Part shown: positions 34,224 through 43,634 of the stretch, in pieces
Layout of the letters: each line of letters starts with the position of its first letter
Numbering within the stretch: the first letter of the stretch is position 1
Assembly: GCF_902459645.1 (NCBI RefSeq)
Contig: NZ_CABPSK010000002.1
Coordinates: 1,116,001 to 1,180,000 of the forward strand
From: Pandoraea pneumonica
GTDB lineage: Bacteria > Pseudomonadota > Gammaproteobacteria > Burkholderiales > Burkholderiaceae
DNA length: 64,000 nt
Direction of reading: 5' to 3'
Made by a program: the position numbers and the translations under genes
Notes under the pieces: generated by a model
The model's input: the letters and a program-made list of their open reading frames with translations, nothing else
The model's database searches: none
What the model was told of the DNA's origin: nothing

Positions 34224-35651
34224 TTAGCCGCGTGCGAACGGCAGTTCGACTTCTGCCGGAATCGGGCAGACATACGGACGGCCCTGACGGCGTTCAAGCA
34301 GTTCCGCCTTCGCCTTGGCAAGCAATTCGGGTGAGCGGAACAGGTCGAGTGCCGATGCCGCGAGCGTCTTCGCCGCCAATAGCATGCCCTTGTGCGCCAG
34401 CGTGCTCTTGCCCTGGGCCACCAACTGCCACGAATGGAACGGCGTACCGAACGCATAGCAGGTCGTGAAGCACTGCGCGGTCGGCGTGATCCAACTCACG
34501 TCGCCCACGTCGGTCGAGCCATGCAGCGTCGGTTCGTTGCCTGCCTGAAACAGCGCGACGTGATCGAACAACGGCTTCGGATCGCGCCATGCCTGACCGA
34601 GCGTGCGCGTGGCGCCTTCGATGTCTTCCGGCGAGAGCGACGCGTCTTGCACACGGCGTGCGTACGCGATTTCCTCGTCGTCGTATTGCGGCGCGCCGAA
34701 CGTTTCCAGATTGCGATAGACCACTTCGTTGAGCACGCTGTTCTGCACGAGATTCGAGCAGGCCTTGTCGAACACGACGTCGACCGTGCACCCCGTCATT
34801 AGCGCAGCGCCCTTGGCGATATTCTTCACGCGCTCGTAAAGCTCCGATGCCTGATCGTTGCGCGGTGCGCGCACGAGATAGAGCACTTCGGCATTGGCCT
34901 GCACGACGTTCGGTGACGTGCCGCCGGTGTTGGTCACAGCGTAGTGCACGCGCGCATCGGGCAGCATGTGCTCGCGCATGTAGTTCACGCCGACGTTCAT
35001 CAGTTCCACGGCGTCGAGCGCGCTGCGGCCCAGATGCGGCGAGGCGGCAGCGTGCGAGGCTTTACCGTGAAAGCGGAAGTACGCCTGCACGTTCGCCAGC
35101 GAGCGCCCGTTGAACACGCCGTTGTGCACGGCAGGGTGCCACGACAGCGCTGCATCGAGATCGTCGAACAGACCGGCGCGCGCCATGAACGTCTTGCCCG
35201 AGCCGCCTTCTTCGGCGGGGCAGCCGTAGAACCGCACCCGGCCCGGTTGTCCGGTCGCGTCGAGATGGGCTTTGACGGCAGCGGCGGCAAGGTGCGCTGC
35301 GGTGCCCAGCAAATGGTGGCCGCAGCCATGTCCGTTACCGTTGCCGATTTCTGCCGACGGCTGGCACTGAAATGCGCCCGCTTCCTGACTCAAGCCGGAC
35401 AGCGCGTCGTATTCACCGAGAATGCCGATGATCGGACCGCTGTCGCCTGCTTCCGCGACGAATGCGGTGGGAATACCGGCAACGCCGCGCGTGACGTGAA
35501 AGCCTGCGGCTTCCAGCACTTCGATATGCAGTTCGCTCGATGCGAATTCTTCGTAGCGCAGTTCTGCGAGATTCCAAATCTTGTCGGCGAGTTCGGTGAA
35601 CTGCGGGGTGTGCTGCTCGATGTAATCGAGCGGGGAAGCGATGTCAGACAT
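34224..35651 (-). CDS. M20 family amidohydrolase, AbgB-like
   Basis: A zinc peptidase/aminoacylase of 475 residues, close in length to p-aminobenzoyl-glutamate hydrolase subunit B (AbgB). The metal site is seen in NGHGCGHHLLGTAAH, with further family stretches GCPAEEGGSGKTFMARAG and VSWITPTAQCF. AGGAGG precedes the ATG at 35651. It is followed upstream by porin and transporter genes on the same strand, which suggests uptake and cleavage of an N-acyl amino acid or folate fragment. No AbgA partner is present, so it may work as a homodimer on another amide. Confidence 0.84.
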   Translation of the reverse strand: MSDIASPLDYIEQHTPQFTELADKIWNLAELRYEEFASSELHIEVLEAAGFHVTRGVAGIPTAFVAEAGDSGPIIGILGEYDALSGLSQEAGAFQCQPSAEIGNGNGHGCGHHLLGTAAHLAAAAVKAHLDATGQPGRVRFYGCPAEEGGSGKTFMARAGLFDDLDAALSWHPAVHNGVFNGRSLANVQAYFRFHGKASHAAASPHLGRSALDAVELMNVGVNYMREHMLPDARVHYAVTNTGGTSPNVVQANAEVLYLVRAPRNDQASELYERVKNIAKGAALMTGCTVDVVFDKACSNLVQNSVLNEVVYRNLETFGAPQYDDEEIAYARRVQDASLSPEDIEGATRTLGQAWRDPKPLFDHVALFQAGNEPTLHGSTDVGDVSWITPTAQCFTTCYAFGTPFHSWQLVAQGKSTLAHKGMLLAAKTLAASALDLFRSPELLAKAKAELLERRQGRPYVCPIPAEVELPFARG

Positions 35652-35684
35652 GGAGTCCTCCTGAAGGGTTAAGCGAGGCACGCG

Positions 35685-36743
35685 TCAGAACTTCTGACGA
35701 AAGCCGAGCGCGAAGACGACGGGATTGATGCCGGGCGTACTGAGCGGGTCGGCACCGAAGGAAAGGGACGATTGCCCGTAATTGCGAAAACCGCCCACGC
35801 GCGCATAGAGGCCCGTGAGCTTCGAGAATTGATAGTCGTAGCCGAGCAGCGCACCGACGGCGTGGTCGACCTTGCCGGACACGTTCCGGTAGATGACGCC
35901 CGCGCGTACTACATGTGGCCCGCGCTGCCAGACCATGCCCAACGAATAGACCTGTGCGGTGAACGTGCCCGGGCCGTTCGGACGCGTGAGCACATAACTC
36001 GCCGAGCCCATCGTTTCGCCGAACTGATACGTGGCGCTGAGCATGTAGGCGTCGGTGCGTGGGCCATTGGGCGGCGCGCCGGGTGTAGTGCTCGTGTTGG
36101 CCCACACGGCGTTGTACGAACCTGAGAGCATGAGCGGGCCGCGTCCGTAGTTCACCACCGTGCCGATGTTGCTCGCGTTAGGGCTGGACCCTGCCACGTT
36201 GCGTGCTGCGTAAAGCACGGTGGCGGTGAGGCCAGCGATGTCCGGCGTCTCGTAGCTCATGGCGTTGTCGACGCGCGCTTGAATTGCCGCAGCGCCGGGC
36301 CCGAGATCGGACACCACGAGCGCACTCGTTGCATATGGCGAGAGTTGCCCGACCGACACGAACGGATCGATGCCTTCCGGGCCGATGGCCGGATACTGCT
36401 TGCCGAACTTGACCGTGCCCCATTCGGCAGACGACAGCGAGACGTTGGCTTCGCGGTTGTAGAACGCACTGCTGCTCTGCGCCTTGCCGCTCATCAGATC
36501 GAAGCCGCTCTCGAGCCGGAACGCTGCACGCATGCCGCCGCCGAGGTCTTCCGTGCCAGTAATACCCCAGCGCGACGTCGATGCACCACCCGAGAGCAAT
36601 TGCAGGTTTTGCTGCCCGCTATTGCGCGAATACATGAGGAAGCTGTCGACAGCGCCGTAGATCTGGACGGCGGCGTTGGCCGGTGTCACCGCGGTGAGCC
36701 CGGCACTGGCCGCAGCCAGTGCCAGCGAATATCGTAATTTCAT
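35685..36743 (-). CDS. outer-membrane porin, Burkholderiales type
   Basis: A 352-residue trimeric-type porin: signal peptide MKLRYSLALAAASAGLTAVTPANA, then the porin start VQIYGAVDSFLMYSR, repeated amphipathic strands, and the C-terminal aromatic FALGFRQKF needed for outer-membrane assembly. AGAGAC lies before the ATG. Located between the M20 hydrolase (33 bp downstream) and an MFS transporter (154 bp upstream) on one strand, probably providing the substrate's outer-membrane passage. Confidence 0.9.
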   Translation of the reverse strand: MKLRYSLALAAASAGLTAVTPANAAVQIYGAVDSFLMYSRNSGQQNLQLLSGGASTSRWGITGTEDLGGGMRAAFRLESGFDLMSGKAQSSSAFYNREANVSLSSAEWGTVKFGKQYPAIGPEGIDPFVSVGQLSPYATSALVVSDLGPGAAAIQARVDNAMSYETPDIAGLTATVLYAARNVAGSSPNASNIGTVVNYGRGPLMLSGSYNAVWANTSTTPGAPPNGPRTDAYMLSATYQFGETMGSASYVLTRPNGPGTFTAQVYSLGMVWQRGPHVVRAGVIYRNVSGKVDHAVGALLGYDYQFSKLTGLYARVGGFRNYGQSSLSFGADPLSTPGINPVVFALGFRQKF

Positions 36744-36897
36744 GTCTCTCTGAATCTTGTAGTTGGTATGTTTTTGCTGGAACGCGTGACCCTCGCGACG
36801 GCCTTCGCACAGGAATTCGGGCGTGCAAAGGGCCGGGCCGCGCGCCGGAGCGGCGGCCATCGAGAACTGCGTTGGATGCGAGAAGCTGGTTGAGCGG

Positions 36898-38274
36898 CTA
36901 CGCCGTACGTTCGGACGGCGCGCTATCCGCAGGGCGCTCGGGGAAGCACCACAGGGCGATCTGGCTCACCACACCGCAGGCGAGCAGGTACCACGCGGGC
37001 GACATGGCGTCGCCGGTGCGATGCAGCAGCCACGTCACGTTGAATTGCGCGAAGCCGCCGAAGATCGTCACGCCGAAGCTGTAGATCATCGCCAGTGCGG
37101 TGGCCCGCACGCGGCGCGGAAACGCTTCCATGATCAGCAGAAAGTACGAGCCGGTGCCCAGCGATGCGATCCCCATCACCACCGTCACGATGCCGATCAT
37201 GAGCGGCACGGAAGGCGCAGTCGTCAACCACTTGAACGCGGGGTACACACACAGCAGCGTGATGAGCGATGTGACGATCACCACCGGCTTGCGGCGCTTC
37301 ACGCGGTCGGTGATCCAAAGGCCCGAGACGAGCGACGACACCATGATGATCGCGCCCGATGCGCAGCCCGCCAGAAACGAGGTGGCCACCGGCAGATGCA
37401 GCGTGCGCACGCCGTAAGCGGGCATGAAGAACACGATGATGTAGAGCATGGTCGTGCCGCCCACGAGCAGCAGCGTGCCAAGCAACACGCGCCCGAGGTA
37501 GTTGCGCATGATTTCGCCCAGCGCGCTCTCTTCGCGCTCCGGCGCTTCGAAGGTCTCGTCGAGATTGCGGCGGATGTACATGCCGACCGGGCCTACCATC
37601 AGCCCAAGTACGAACGGCACACGCCAGCCCCAGCTCTCGAGCGAGGCGGGTGTGAGCAGCGACGACAGCAGTGCGCCCGAGAGCGCGCCGAGCAATGCTG
37701 CGGCCCCTTGGCTGACCATTTGCCAGCAAACCATGAAGCCGCGCCGCGACGTCGGCCCCGATTCCATCAGGAACGTCGTCGATGCGCCGATTTCCCCACC
37801 GGCCGACAAGCCTTGCAACAGTCGGCCGAACACGATCAACACCGGCGCGATTACGCCGATGCTCGCGTAGCTGGGGGTGAGGGCGATGAGCGCCGTGCCG
37901 ACCATCATTAACGCGATGGTGAGCGAGAGCGCCGCGCGACGGCCAGCACGATCGGCGTAGTTGCCGATGAGAATGCCGCCGAGCGGGCGCATGACAAACC
38001 CGACGCCGAACGTCGCCATAGCCAGCAACAGCGGCCCGGCTCCCGAATCCACCGGGAAGAAGTTCTTGCCGATGATGCCGGCAAAGAAGCTGAACACCGT
38101 GAAGTCGAACATCTCCAGACCATTGCCGACCGACGTGGCGACGATGGTTCGGCGACGGGCCGCGCGAGTGCTGGCGGCGCTGGCCGCAGACGGCGGCTGG
38201 CTCGCCGAAGGTGCCGACGGCGGGGACGAACTGGCGAGCGCGCCGTTCAAGGGCGGGGCGGCGTTAGGCGTCAT
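36898..38274 (-). CDS. MFS transporter, metabolite:H+ symporter type
   Basis: A 458-residue inner-membrane transporter. The MHS pattern is seen in ATSVGNGLEMFDFTVFSFFAG, the loop motif GNYADRAGRRAALSLTI and RLLQGLSAGGEIGASTTFLME. The N-terminal 40 residues are a Ser/Pro/Ala-rich cytoplasmic tail. GGAGA lies eight bases before the ATG at 38274; an in-frame ATG at 38289 is an alternative. Substrate unknown, perhaps the molecule cleaved by the M20 enzyme. Divergent from a LysR regulator. Confidence 0.87.
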   Translation of the reverse strand: MTPNAAPPLNGALASSSPPSAPSASQPPSAASAASTRAARRRTIVATSVGNGLEMFDFTVFSFFAGIIGKNFFPVDSGAGPLLLAMATFGVGFVMRPLGGILIGNYADRAGRRAALSLTIALMMVGTALIALTPSYASIGVIAPVLIVFGRLLQGLSAGGEIGASTTFLMESGPTSRRGFMVCWQMVSQGAAALLGALSGALLSSLLTPASLESWGWRVPFVLGLMVGPVGMYIRRNLDETFEAPEREESALGEIMRNYLGRVLLGTLLLVGGTTMLYIIVFFMPAYGVRTLHLPVATSFLAGCASGAIIMVSSLVSGLWITDRVKRRKPVVIVTSLITLLCVYPAFKWLTTAPSVPLMIGIVTVVMGIASLGTGSYFLLIMEAFPRRVRATALAMIYSFGVTIFGGFAQFNVTWLLHRTGDAMSPAWYLLACGVVSQIALWCFPERPADSAPSERTA

Positions 38275-38384
38275 ACGGGTTGTCTCCATGCATAGGGGGT
38301 GTCGTTCTGTCCATGCGCACGCACGCATGCGACGATTCGGGCCGATAGTAATCAAGCCGTAATAATCCCGATACGCATAAATTC

Positions 38385-38416
38385 TTATCCTGATAACATC
38401 CATTTATCAGTGATAA
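38385..38416. promoter_or_regulatory. two adjacent LysR-type palindromes
   Basis: TTATC-CT-GATAA at 38385-38396 and TTATC-AGT-GATAA at 38404-38416 lie 7 bp apart between the MFS transporter and the divergent LysR gene. The second ends 16 bp before the LysR start. Likely the binding site of that regulator. Confidence 0.55.
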
Positions 38417-38432
38417 CCCTCGGTATGTAGCC

Positions 38433-39365
38433 ATGAAACTTCACCAATTGCGCGCGCTCGTGGCGGTGGCGAACACCGGCAGCATTCACGAAGCGGCGCG
38501 CACGCTGCACGTGACGCAGCCCGCGGTCACACGCGCGTTGCGAGATCTCGAAACGGAAGTGGGGCTGATGCTGATCGTGCGCAGCTCGACCGGGGTGTCG
38601 CTCACGCACGAGGGGCGTGCGCTGCTCCAGCGTGCCGAATTGATCGTCAACGAGATGACGCGCACCGAGGCGGAAATGACGCGGCTGCGCGATACCCGGC
38701 AGGGACGTGTGTCGATTGGCGTGACGCCGCTCTCGGCGATCACCGTGCTGCCCAAGGCGTACAACCGCTTTCGGCAGACGATGCCCGATGTGACGCTCGA
38801 ATTCTCGGAGTTCAGCGCGTCGCAGCTCGTCGAGCAGCTAAAGAGCGGGGCGCTCGATTTCGCATTGGGCTCGGGTGTCGATGGCCGGGAATTTGCCTCG
38901 GTGCGCGCCGTGCATCTGGCGACGTTCCCGATGTGGTTTTCCGTCGCGCGGCGCGGGCAGTTGGCCAACGCGACATCGCTTGCCGATTTGCAAGACGCCG
39001 AATGGCTGCACACCGGGCCTTCCAGCGAATTTCAGGCGTTTCTCACGGAGTTGTTTGCGCGACAAGGGCTGGCGCCGCCGCGTCGTATCACGCGATGTGC
39101 ATCGCAAACGCTCTTCTACAGTCTGGCGGTGAACAGCAACGTCGTGACGTCGTGGACCCACCTTGCGCTGCGCACCGAAGGCGCAGCGGAAGAACTCAAG
39201 ACGTTAGATTTGCTGGAGCAGCCGCCCGCACGAAAACTCTTCCTGCTGTTTCGCGACAGCGCGATTCTCACCGCGCCTGCCGAGTATTTCGTGCGATGTA
39301 TCGAAGACTCAGTGAAGGCCGAGCAAGGCACGCGCGCGGGCAAGGCGTCGAAGGCCGACCGGTAA
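38433..39365 (+). CDS. LysR-family regulator of the amidohydrolase/porin/transporter genes
   Basis: A 310-residue LysR protein with HTH LRALVAVANTGSIHEAARTLHVTQPAVTRALRDLE and a TsaR/AbgR-like effector domain (GVTPLSAITVLPKAYNRFRQ). In E. coli the similar AbgR stands divergent from abgABT; the same layout here (regulator divergent from transporter, porin and AbgB-like hydrolase) supports control of those genes. Its stop is one base from the stop of the convergent EAL gene. Confidence 0.85.
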   Translation: MKLHQLRALVAVANTGSIHEAARTLHVTQPAVTRALRDLETEVGLMLIVRSSTGVSLTHEGRALLQRAELIVNEMTRTEAEMTRLRDTRQGRVSIGVTPLSAITVLPKAYNRFRQTMPDVTLEFSEFSASQLVEQLKSGALDFALGSGVDGREFASVRAVHLATFPMWFSVARRGQLANATSLADLQDAEWLHTGPSSEFQAFLTELFARQGLAPPRRITRCASQTLFYSLAVNSNVVTSWTHLALRTEGAAEELKTLDLLEQPPARKLFLLFRDSAILTAPAEYFVRCIEDSVKAEQGTRAGKASKADR

Positions 39366-39366
39366 C

Positions 39367-40617
39367 TTACCAGTTGATGTCGACACAGAGCACTTGCAGC
39401 CCCTGCTTCGCCGGGGTGGCGATGGACGCGGTGACGCACAAGTGCGCTTCGTTGATCGACAGATACGGCGGGGTGAAATGCACTTCACCCGGCTCGCGCA
39501 TCGCTTCGATGAAGTACGGACGCCGCGCCCAGTTCGCGCCTTGCGAATGCAAAAGCGGCCGGAAACGCTTGGCGCGTTGCGACGAATGATTGTTCGGCAG
39601 CACGTTGTCGCCGATCTGACGGCCCGCAGCGTCCAGCAAGAAGCAACGTGCGGCGTCGGGCAACGCCAACAAGTCGTGCGCCGCTTCCTTGATATCCATC
39701 CCTTGAGCAATGCGAGCCGCCGCCGCTTCGATGCCAGCGACATACGGGGCAAGACGCGCATGCTCTGCGCGCTCGCGCTCGACCAACTGGGTGCGTAGCG
39801 CGCCTGAGAGCGCGTCCATGCGCTCGGCGGCGACCTTCGGCGGCACCGGGTCCACGTCGGGGGCCGCGAAGTATTGCCCCTGCACGAAGTCGACATTGCA
39901 CTCCAGTGCGATGAGCGCTTCGCGATCCGCCGTGAGGCCGCCCATCATCACCAACTGGCCGGATTCGTGCAGCAACGACACCAGTCCGGGCAGCACCCGC
40001 GCTAGGTGCGATTGTTCAGTGGCCTGCGCAAGAATGCCGCGATCGAGCACCACGATATCGGGACGCAGATCCCACACGCGGTCGATGTTCGAGTGCTTGG
40101 CGCCGAAGCCGCCCAGTGCGATCAGGAAGCCCGCTTTACGCAGGCTGCCGACGATGGCACCGAAGCGCGGCGTGTCGCCGCCCGCTTGTTCGGGCACTTC
40201 GAGCACCACGCGTTGGGGCGAGAGGCCGATGGCTTTGAGCGTGGCAATGAGCGCGTCGCCGTAGACGGTGTCCATCAGCGCAGCCGGATGCAGGTTCAGG
40301 AAGAGCCAGGCGTCGCGGCTGTCGAATTCATGGAAGTTGCCCAGATGCAGCGATTCGGCGAGGCGGCCGAGTTCGAGCATGTCGCCGTGACGGGCGGCGA
40401 GCGTGAAGACTTCGTGCGAGGGCACGTGGCGGCCTTCGGCATCGTGTGCACGCAGCGATGCGTGATACCCGATGGCGCGACGGTGCGACACGGAGAAGAC
40501 CGGCTGAAAGACGCTGCAAATGGTGAAGTCGCCGTAAATGACGATACGGCGGCCGTCTTCGGCCGCAGTCAGGCGGGGTGGCAACAACCCGGGGGCGTCG
40601 AGGTCGATCATGCTCAT
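39367..40617 (-). CDS. degenerate EAL-domain protein with C-terminal Cache-like domain
   Basis: A 416-residue protein. The N-terminal 260 residues have an EAL fold, but the signature reads GYHASLRA instead of YEALLR, the metal-binding DDFG motif reads GGFGAKHS, and the KID lysine is replaced (VLDRG). The EVPE glutamates, FLNLHP Asn and QGQYF Gln remain. It cannot be an active c-di-GMP phosphodiesterase and is more likely a c-di-GMP receptor or scaffold. The last 130 residues resemble the YkuI C-terminal Cache/PAS-like domain (RRPYFIEAMREPGEVHFTPPY). The start is uncertain; a TTG at 40668 or ATG at 40611 is possible. Confidence 0.8.
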   Translation of the reverse strand: MSMIDLDAPGLLPPRLTAAEDGRRIVIYGDFTICSVFQPVFSVSHRRAIGYHASLRAHDAEGRHVPSHEVFTLAARHGDMLELGRLAESLHLGNFHEFDSRDAWLFLNLHPAALMDTVYGDALIATLKAIGLSPQRVVLEVPEQAGGDTPRFGAIVGSLRKAGFLIALGGFGAKHSNIDRVWDLRPDIVVLDRGILAQATEQSHLARVLPGLVSLLHESGQLVMMGGLTADREALIALECNVDFVQGQYFAAPDVDPVPPKVAAERMDALSGALRTQLVERERAEHARLAPYVAGIEAAAARIAQGMDIKEAAHDLLALPDAARCFLLDAAGRQIGDNVLPNNHSSQRAKRFRPLLHSQGANWARRPYFIEAMREPGEVHFTPPYLSINEAHLCVTASIATPAKQGLQVLCVDINW

Positions 40618-40813
40618 GGTGTGGACAGTCGCGGGAGCGGCAATGTTATTTACAGAATAGGTGAGCAAGAACCGTGCTCAAAGGCCGCCCGCGCATTGCC
40701 TCGCCGGGCCGGCGCTATTGTCCGTGATTTTCGGCCCGCGATGTGCCGCACCGCACCAGCGTGTGGCGCGGCGGCACCAAGTTGGGGCGGATGCCGTGTC
40801 CGCCCCGAAGCCC

Positions 40814-42109
40814 TCAAGGCTGAAGCCGCTGCGCCCGCAGCGCCACACGCGCGAGCAGCAGCGCGCAGATCACATTGAAGATGTGCAGTCCACCGGGCCC
40901 GACCAGCGTCATGAATAGCGACGCAATCACCGGTCCGAGAATCCCACCCACTGAGAAGAGGATGAGCAGCGTGGCGCTGACCACGACGCGTTGCTCGGGC
41001 GCGGTCCGGTCGTTCACATGCGAGACGATCAGACCGTACTGCGTGAAATTGGCGGCTGAGAATAGGAACATCAGCAGGAAGACGAGCCAATGCGCCTGAA
41101 TGACGATGAGTGGCGCGCAGAACGCCGCAGACGCGAACGCCAGTCGGCGCGAGAGCGTACGCCGGTCCATGCGGTCGGAAAGCCGTCCGATGGGCCACTG
41201 CATGAGCAGGGCGCCGAAGAGCGCTACGCCCATGAGCGTGGAGAGACTGCCGATCGAGAGCCCGATGCGCGTCAGGTAGATCGGCACGATGGCGTAGAAC
41301 GCGCTGTAGAGAAAGCCCGCGAGAATGCAGCCCGGAATCGCAATCGGCGTTGCGCGCGCCATTTCGGCAATGCCGTCGAACAGGCTCATCGCGGGTTGCT
41401 TCACGAGCCGGTCGTCGGCCACGCGCGTGGGCCAGCCTTGCATGAGCGTGATGGGCAGAATGGCGGCGACGAACAAACCGGCGACCAGCAGCAATTGGCC
41501 TTCGCTGCCCGCTTCGCCGACGTTGAGAAGAAACTGCCCGGCACCCACGGCGAGGTAGTTGATCGTGAGATACGAGCCGAATACGCGCCCGCGCATCGTG
41601 TTGGGCACCGACCCGTTGAGCCAGCTTTCGACGGTGGTGTACACGCCCATCAACGCGAGACCTGTCCCTAGACGTAGCAGGCAGAGCACGAGCGTGGTCT
41701 CGCTTACAGCGAAGCCCATAACGAACAACGCGGCGAGTGCTGCGAAGGCGACGAACGCGCGATGCTGTCCGATGCGCTCGATGAGCGAGCGGTTGTAGAA
41801 CGCGCCGAGCAGAAAGCCGCCGTAGTAGCACGACTGAATCACACCGACGGTAAACGTCGACGCGCCGTATTGCAGCGCGTGAAAAGGAATCGCGGTGGCG
41901 AACAGACCGTTGCCGACGACCAGCACGCCGTAGGCAAGCAAAATGCCCATGAGCGCGGGATAGACGCTGATGGGCAGGGGCACGGCATCGGCCGGTGCCG
42001 GTCCGGGGGCAGGCGACGGTGCGCTGAGCAGCGCGCCTTCCGAGAGCGGGCCGGGGCGGTCGGGTTCGTCCTCCGGGAGCGGGGTTTCGAGCGACGGATC
42101 TCGCTGCAT
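40814..42109 (-). CDS. MFS transporter, YcaD-like
   Basis: A 431-residue, 12-segment major facilitator with a Pro-rich cytoplasmic N-terminus of about 45 residues. Recognisable stretches are LLGAFYNRSLIERIGQHRAFV (loop 2-3), VYTTVESWLNGSVPNTMRGRVFGSYLTINY and QWPIGRLSDRMDRRTLSRRL, which match the YcaD/DHA-like group often annotated as drug or sugar transporters. Substrate unknown. The next minus-strand gene upstream is closed off by a terminator, so this gene has its own promoter in the 153-bp gap. Confidence 0.83.
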   Translation of the reverse strand: MQRDPSLETPLPEDEPDRPGPLSEGALLSAPSPAPGPAPADAVPLPISVYPALMGILLAYGVLVVGNGLFATAIPFHALQYGASTFTVGVIQSCYYGGFLLGAFYNRSLIERIGQHRAFVAFAALAALFVMGFAVSETTLVLCLLRLGTGLALMGVYTTVESWLNGSVPNTMRGRVFGSYLTINYLAVGAGQFLLNVGEAGSEGQLLLVAGLFVAAILPITLMQGWPTRVADDRLVKQPAMSLFDGIAEMARATPIAIPGCILAGFLYSAFYAIVPIYLTRIGLSIGSLSTLMGVALFGALLMQWPIGRLSDRMDRRTLSRRLAFASAAFCAPLIVIQAHWLVFLLMFLFSAANFTQYGLIVSHVNDRTAPEQRVVVSATLLILFSVGGILGPVIASLFMTLVGPGGLHIFNVICALLLARVALRAQRLQP

Positions 42110-42192
42110 CGTGTCTCGTGGGCAGGTGAGCGATACCCTGAATCATCGCACGAGATCGCCGAAGCCTGCCCTGCCCAGCGTCAAACACGCTG

Positions 42193-42223
42193 CAAAAAGG
42201 CGTGCCCCGTGAGAGGCACGCCT
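42193..42223 (-). terminator. intrinsic terminator of the GMC oxidase/transporter unit
   Basis: On the minus strand a 9-bp stem, AGGCGTGCC / GGCACGCCT, is followed by a T-run. It lies 40 bp after the stop of the MHS transporter. Confidence 0.8.
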
Positions 42224-42262
42224 GCTGTTGTTGCCGGTCTCCCGGCGATGCCGTCGTGTGGC

Positions 42263-43591
42263 TTAGTGTTCTGCGACCCCCGCACCGTGCCACACATGCT
42301 GGCGGCGCTTCTTACTTGCAATCCACGCCGCAGACAGCGCGCTGATCAACCCGGCACACAGCACGTAGATACAGATCATCCACGGCTCGCCGCCGTTCTT
42401 TTGCAGCAAGTAGGTGGCGATGATCGGGCTCAGGCCGCTCGCGAAGATGCCCGAGAACTGGTAGACGAACGAGATACCGGTGTAGCGAACCTTCGCGTCG
42501 AAGAGCTCGGAGAACAGCGCGGCTTCCGGGCCATAAATCGAGGCGTAGATCACGCCGAGCGGAATCACGATAGCGAGCCACACGAGGAACACATTGCCGC
42601 CGCTGGCCTTCATCAGCCAGAACCCGCCGAACGACGACAGCCCAGTGAGCAGCGAACCCCAGAAGTAGATGCGCGTGCGGCCGACGCGGTCTGACAGCTT
42701 GCCGAAGAACGGGATCGTGAAGATCATCACGAAGGCGGCCGCCATCACGCCCATCAATGCTTCGGTCTGCGAGAGCTTCAGCGTCTGCGTCAGGTAGGCG
42801 ATGGAGAACACACCGAAGATGTTGAAGAACACCCCGTCGATGAAGCGCGCGCCCATTCCGGCGAGCACATTGCCGGGATTCTTGGTGAGCACTTCGGCAA
42901 TCGGCATCTTGATCTCGGTGCCCGCCTTCTTGATCTTCGTGAACTCGGGCGTCTCCATCACGTTCAGGCGAATGTACATGCCGATAGCGACCAGACCGAC
43001 CGAGAGGAAGAACGCGACACGCCAGCCCCACGCGAGAAACTGCGCACTAGTCAGCGTGTACGACAAAAGCGCGACCACCCCCGAGGCGAGACACAGGCCC
43101 AGCGCCAGCCCAACTTGCGGAATGCTCGCGTAGTAGCCGCGCTTTTCTTTCGGCGCATATTCGAACGCCATCAACACGGCGCCGCCCCATTCGCCACCCA
43201 GCCCGATGCCTTGCAGCACGCGCAGGAAAAGCAGCAGACACGGTGCCCACAGGCCAATTTGCGCGAAGGTCGGCACCATGCCGATGAGCATCGTGGCCAC
43301 GCCCATGATCGAGAGCGTCATCACGAGCATGCTCTTGCGCCCGAGCTTATCGCCGAAGTGGCCGAAGATCACGCCGCCGAGCGGACGGCTCAGAAAGCCC
43401 ACGGCGAACGTGCCGTAAGCGAGCATGGTGGAGACCAGCGGGTCGCCGCTTGGGAAATACAGCTTGTTGAAGACGATGCCGGCGACGACGCCGTATAGAA
43501 AAAAGTCGTACCACTCGATCGTGGCGCCGATCAGGCTGGCGACGACGACACGGCGCATCTGCCGGGCGTCGGTCTGAGTCGATGCATTCAT
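42263..43591 (-). CDS. MFS transporter, metabolite:H+ symporter (ProP/ShiA-like)
   Basis: A 442-residue inner-membrane symporter with the MHS signature VVASLIGATIEWYDFFLYGVVAG, the loop GHFGDKLGRKSMLVMTL and LRVLQGIGLGGEWGGAVLMAFEY. Family members take up osmolytes such as proline betaine, or organic acids. It follows a choline dehydrogenase-like gene by 43 bp on the same strand, so an alcohol or choline-like substrate is plausible. An IclR regulator gene is divergent from this pair. Confidence 0.88.
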   Translation of the reverse strand: MNASTQTDARQMRRVVVASLIGATIEWYDFFLYGVVAGIVFNKLYFPSGDPLVSTMLAYGTFAVGFLSRPLGGVIFGHFGDKLGRKSMLVMTLSIMGVATMLIGMVPTFAQIGLWAPCLLLFLRVLQGIGLGGEWGGAVLMAFEYAPKEKRGYYASIPQVGLALGLCLASGVVALLSYTLTSAQFLAWGWRVAFFLSVGLVAIGMYIRLNVMETPEFTKIKKAGTEIKMPIAEVLTKNPGNVLAGMGARFIDGVFFNIFGVFSIAYLTQTLKLSQTEALMGVMAAAFVMIFTIPFFGKLSDRVGRTRIYFWGSLLTGLSSFGGFWLMKASGGNVFLVWLAIVIPLGVIYASIYGPEAALFSELFDAKVRYTGISFVYQFSGIFASGLSPIIATYLLQKNGGEPWMICIYVLCAGLISALSAAWIASKKRRQHVWHGAGVAEH

Positions 43592-43634
43592 GGTTGTCTC
43601 CGAATCTTTTAATGATGTGTGCCGTTACCAATGA

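Noticed and set aside
40650-42293. A minus-strand open frame of 547 codons overlapping the MFS transporter in another frame
   Set aside because: Composition is dominated by Arg, His and Ala with no hydrophobic segments, and the MFS frame is clearly the coding one.
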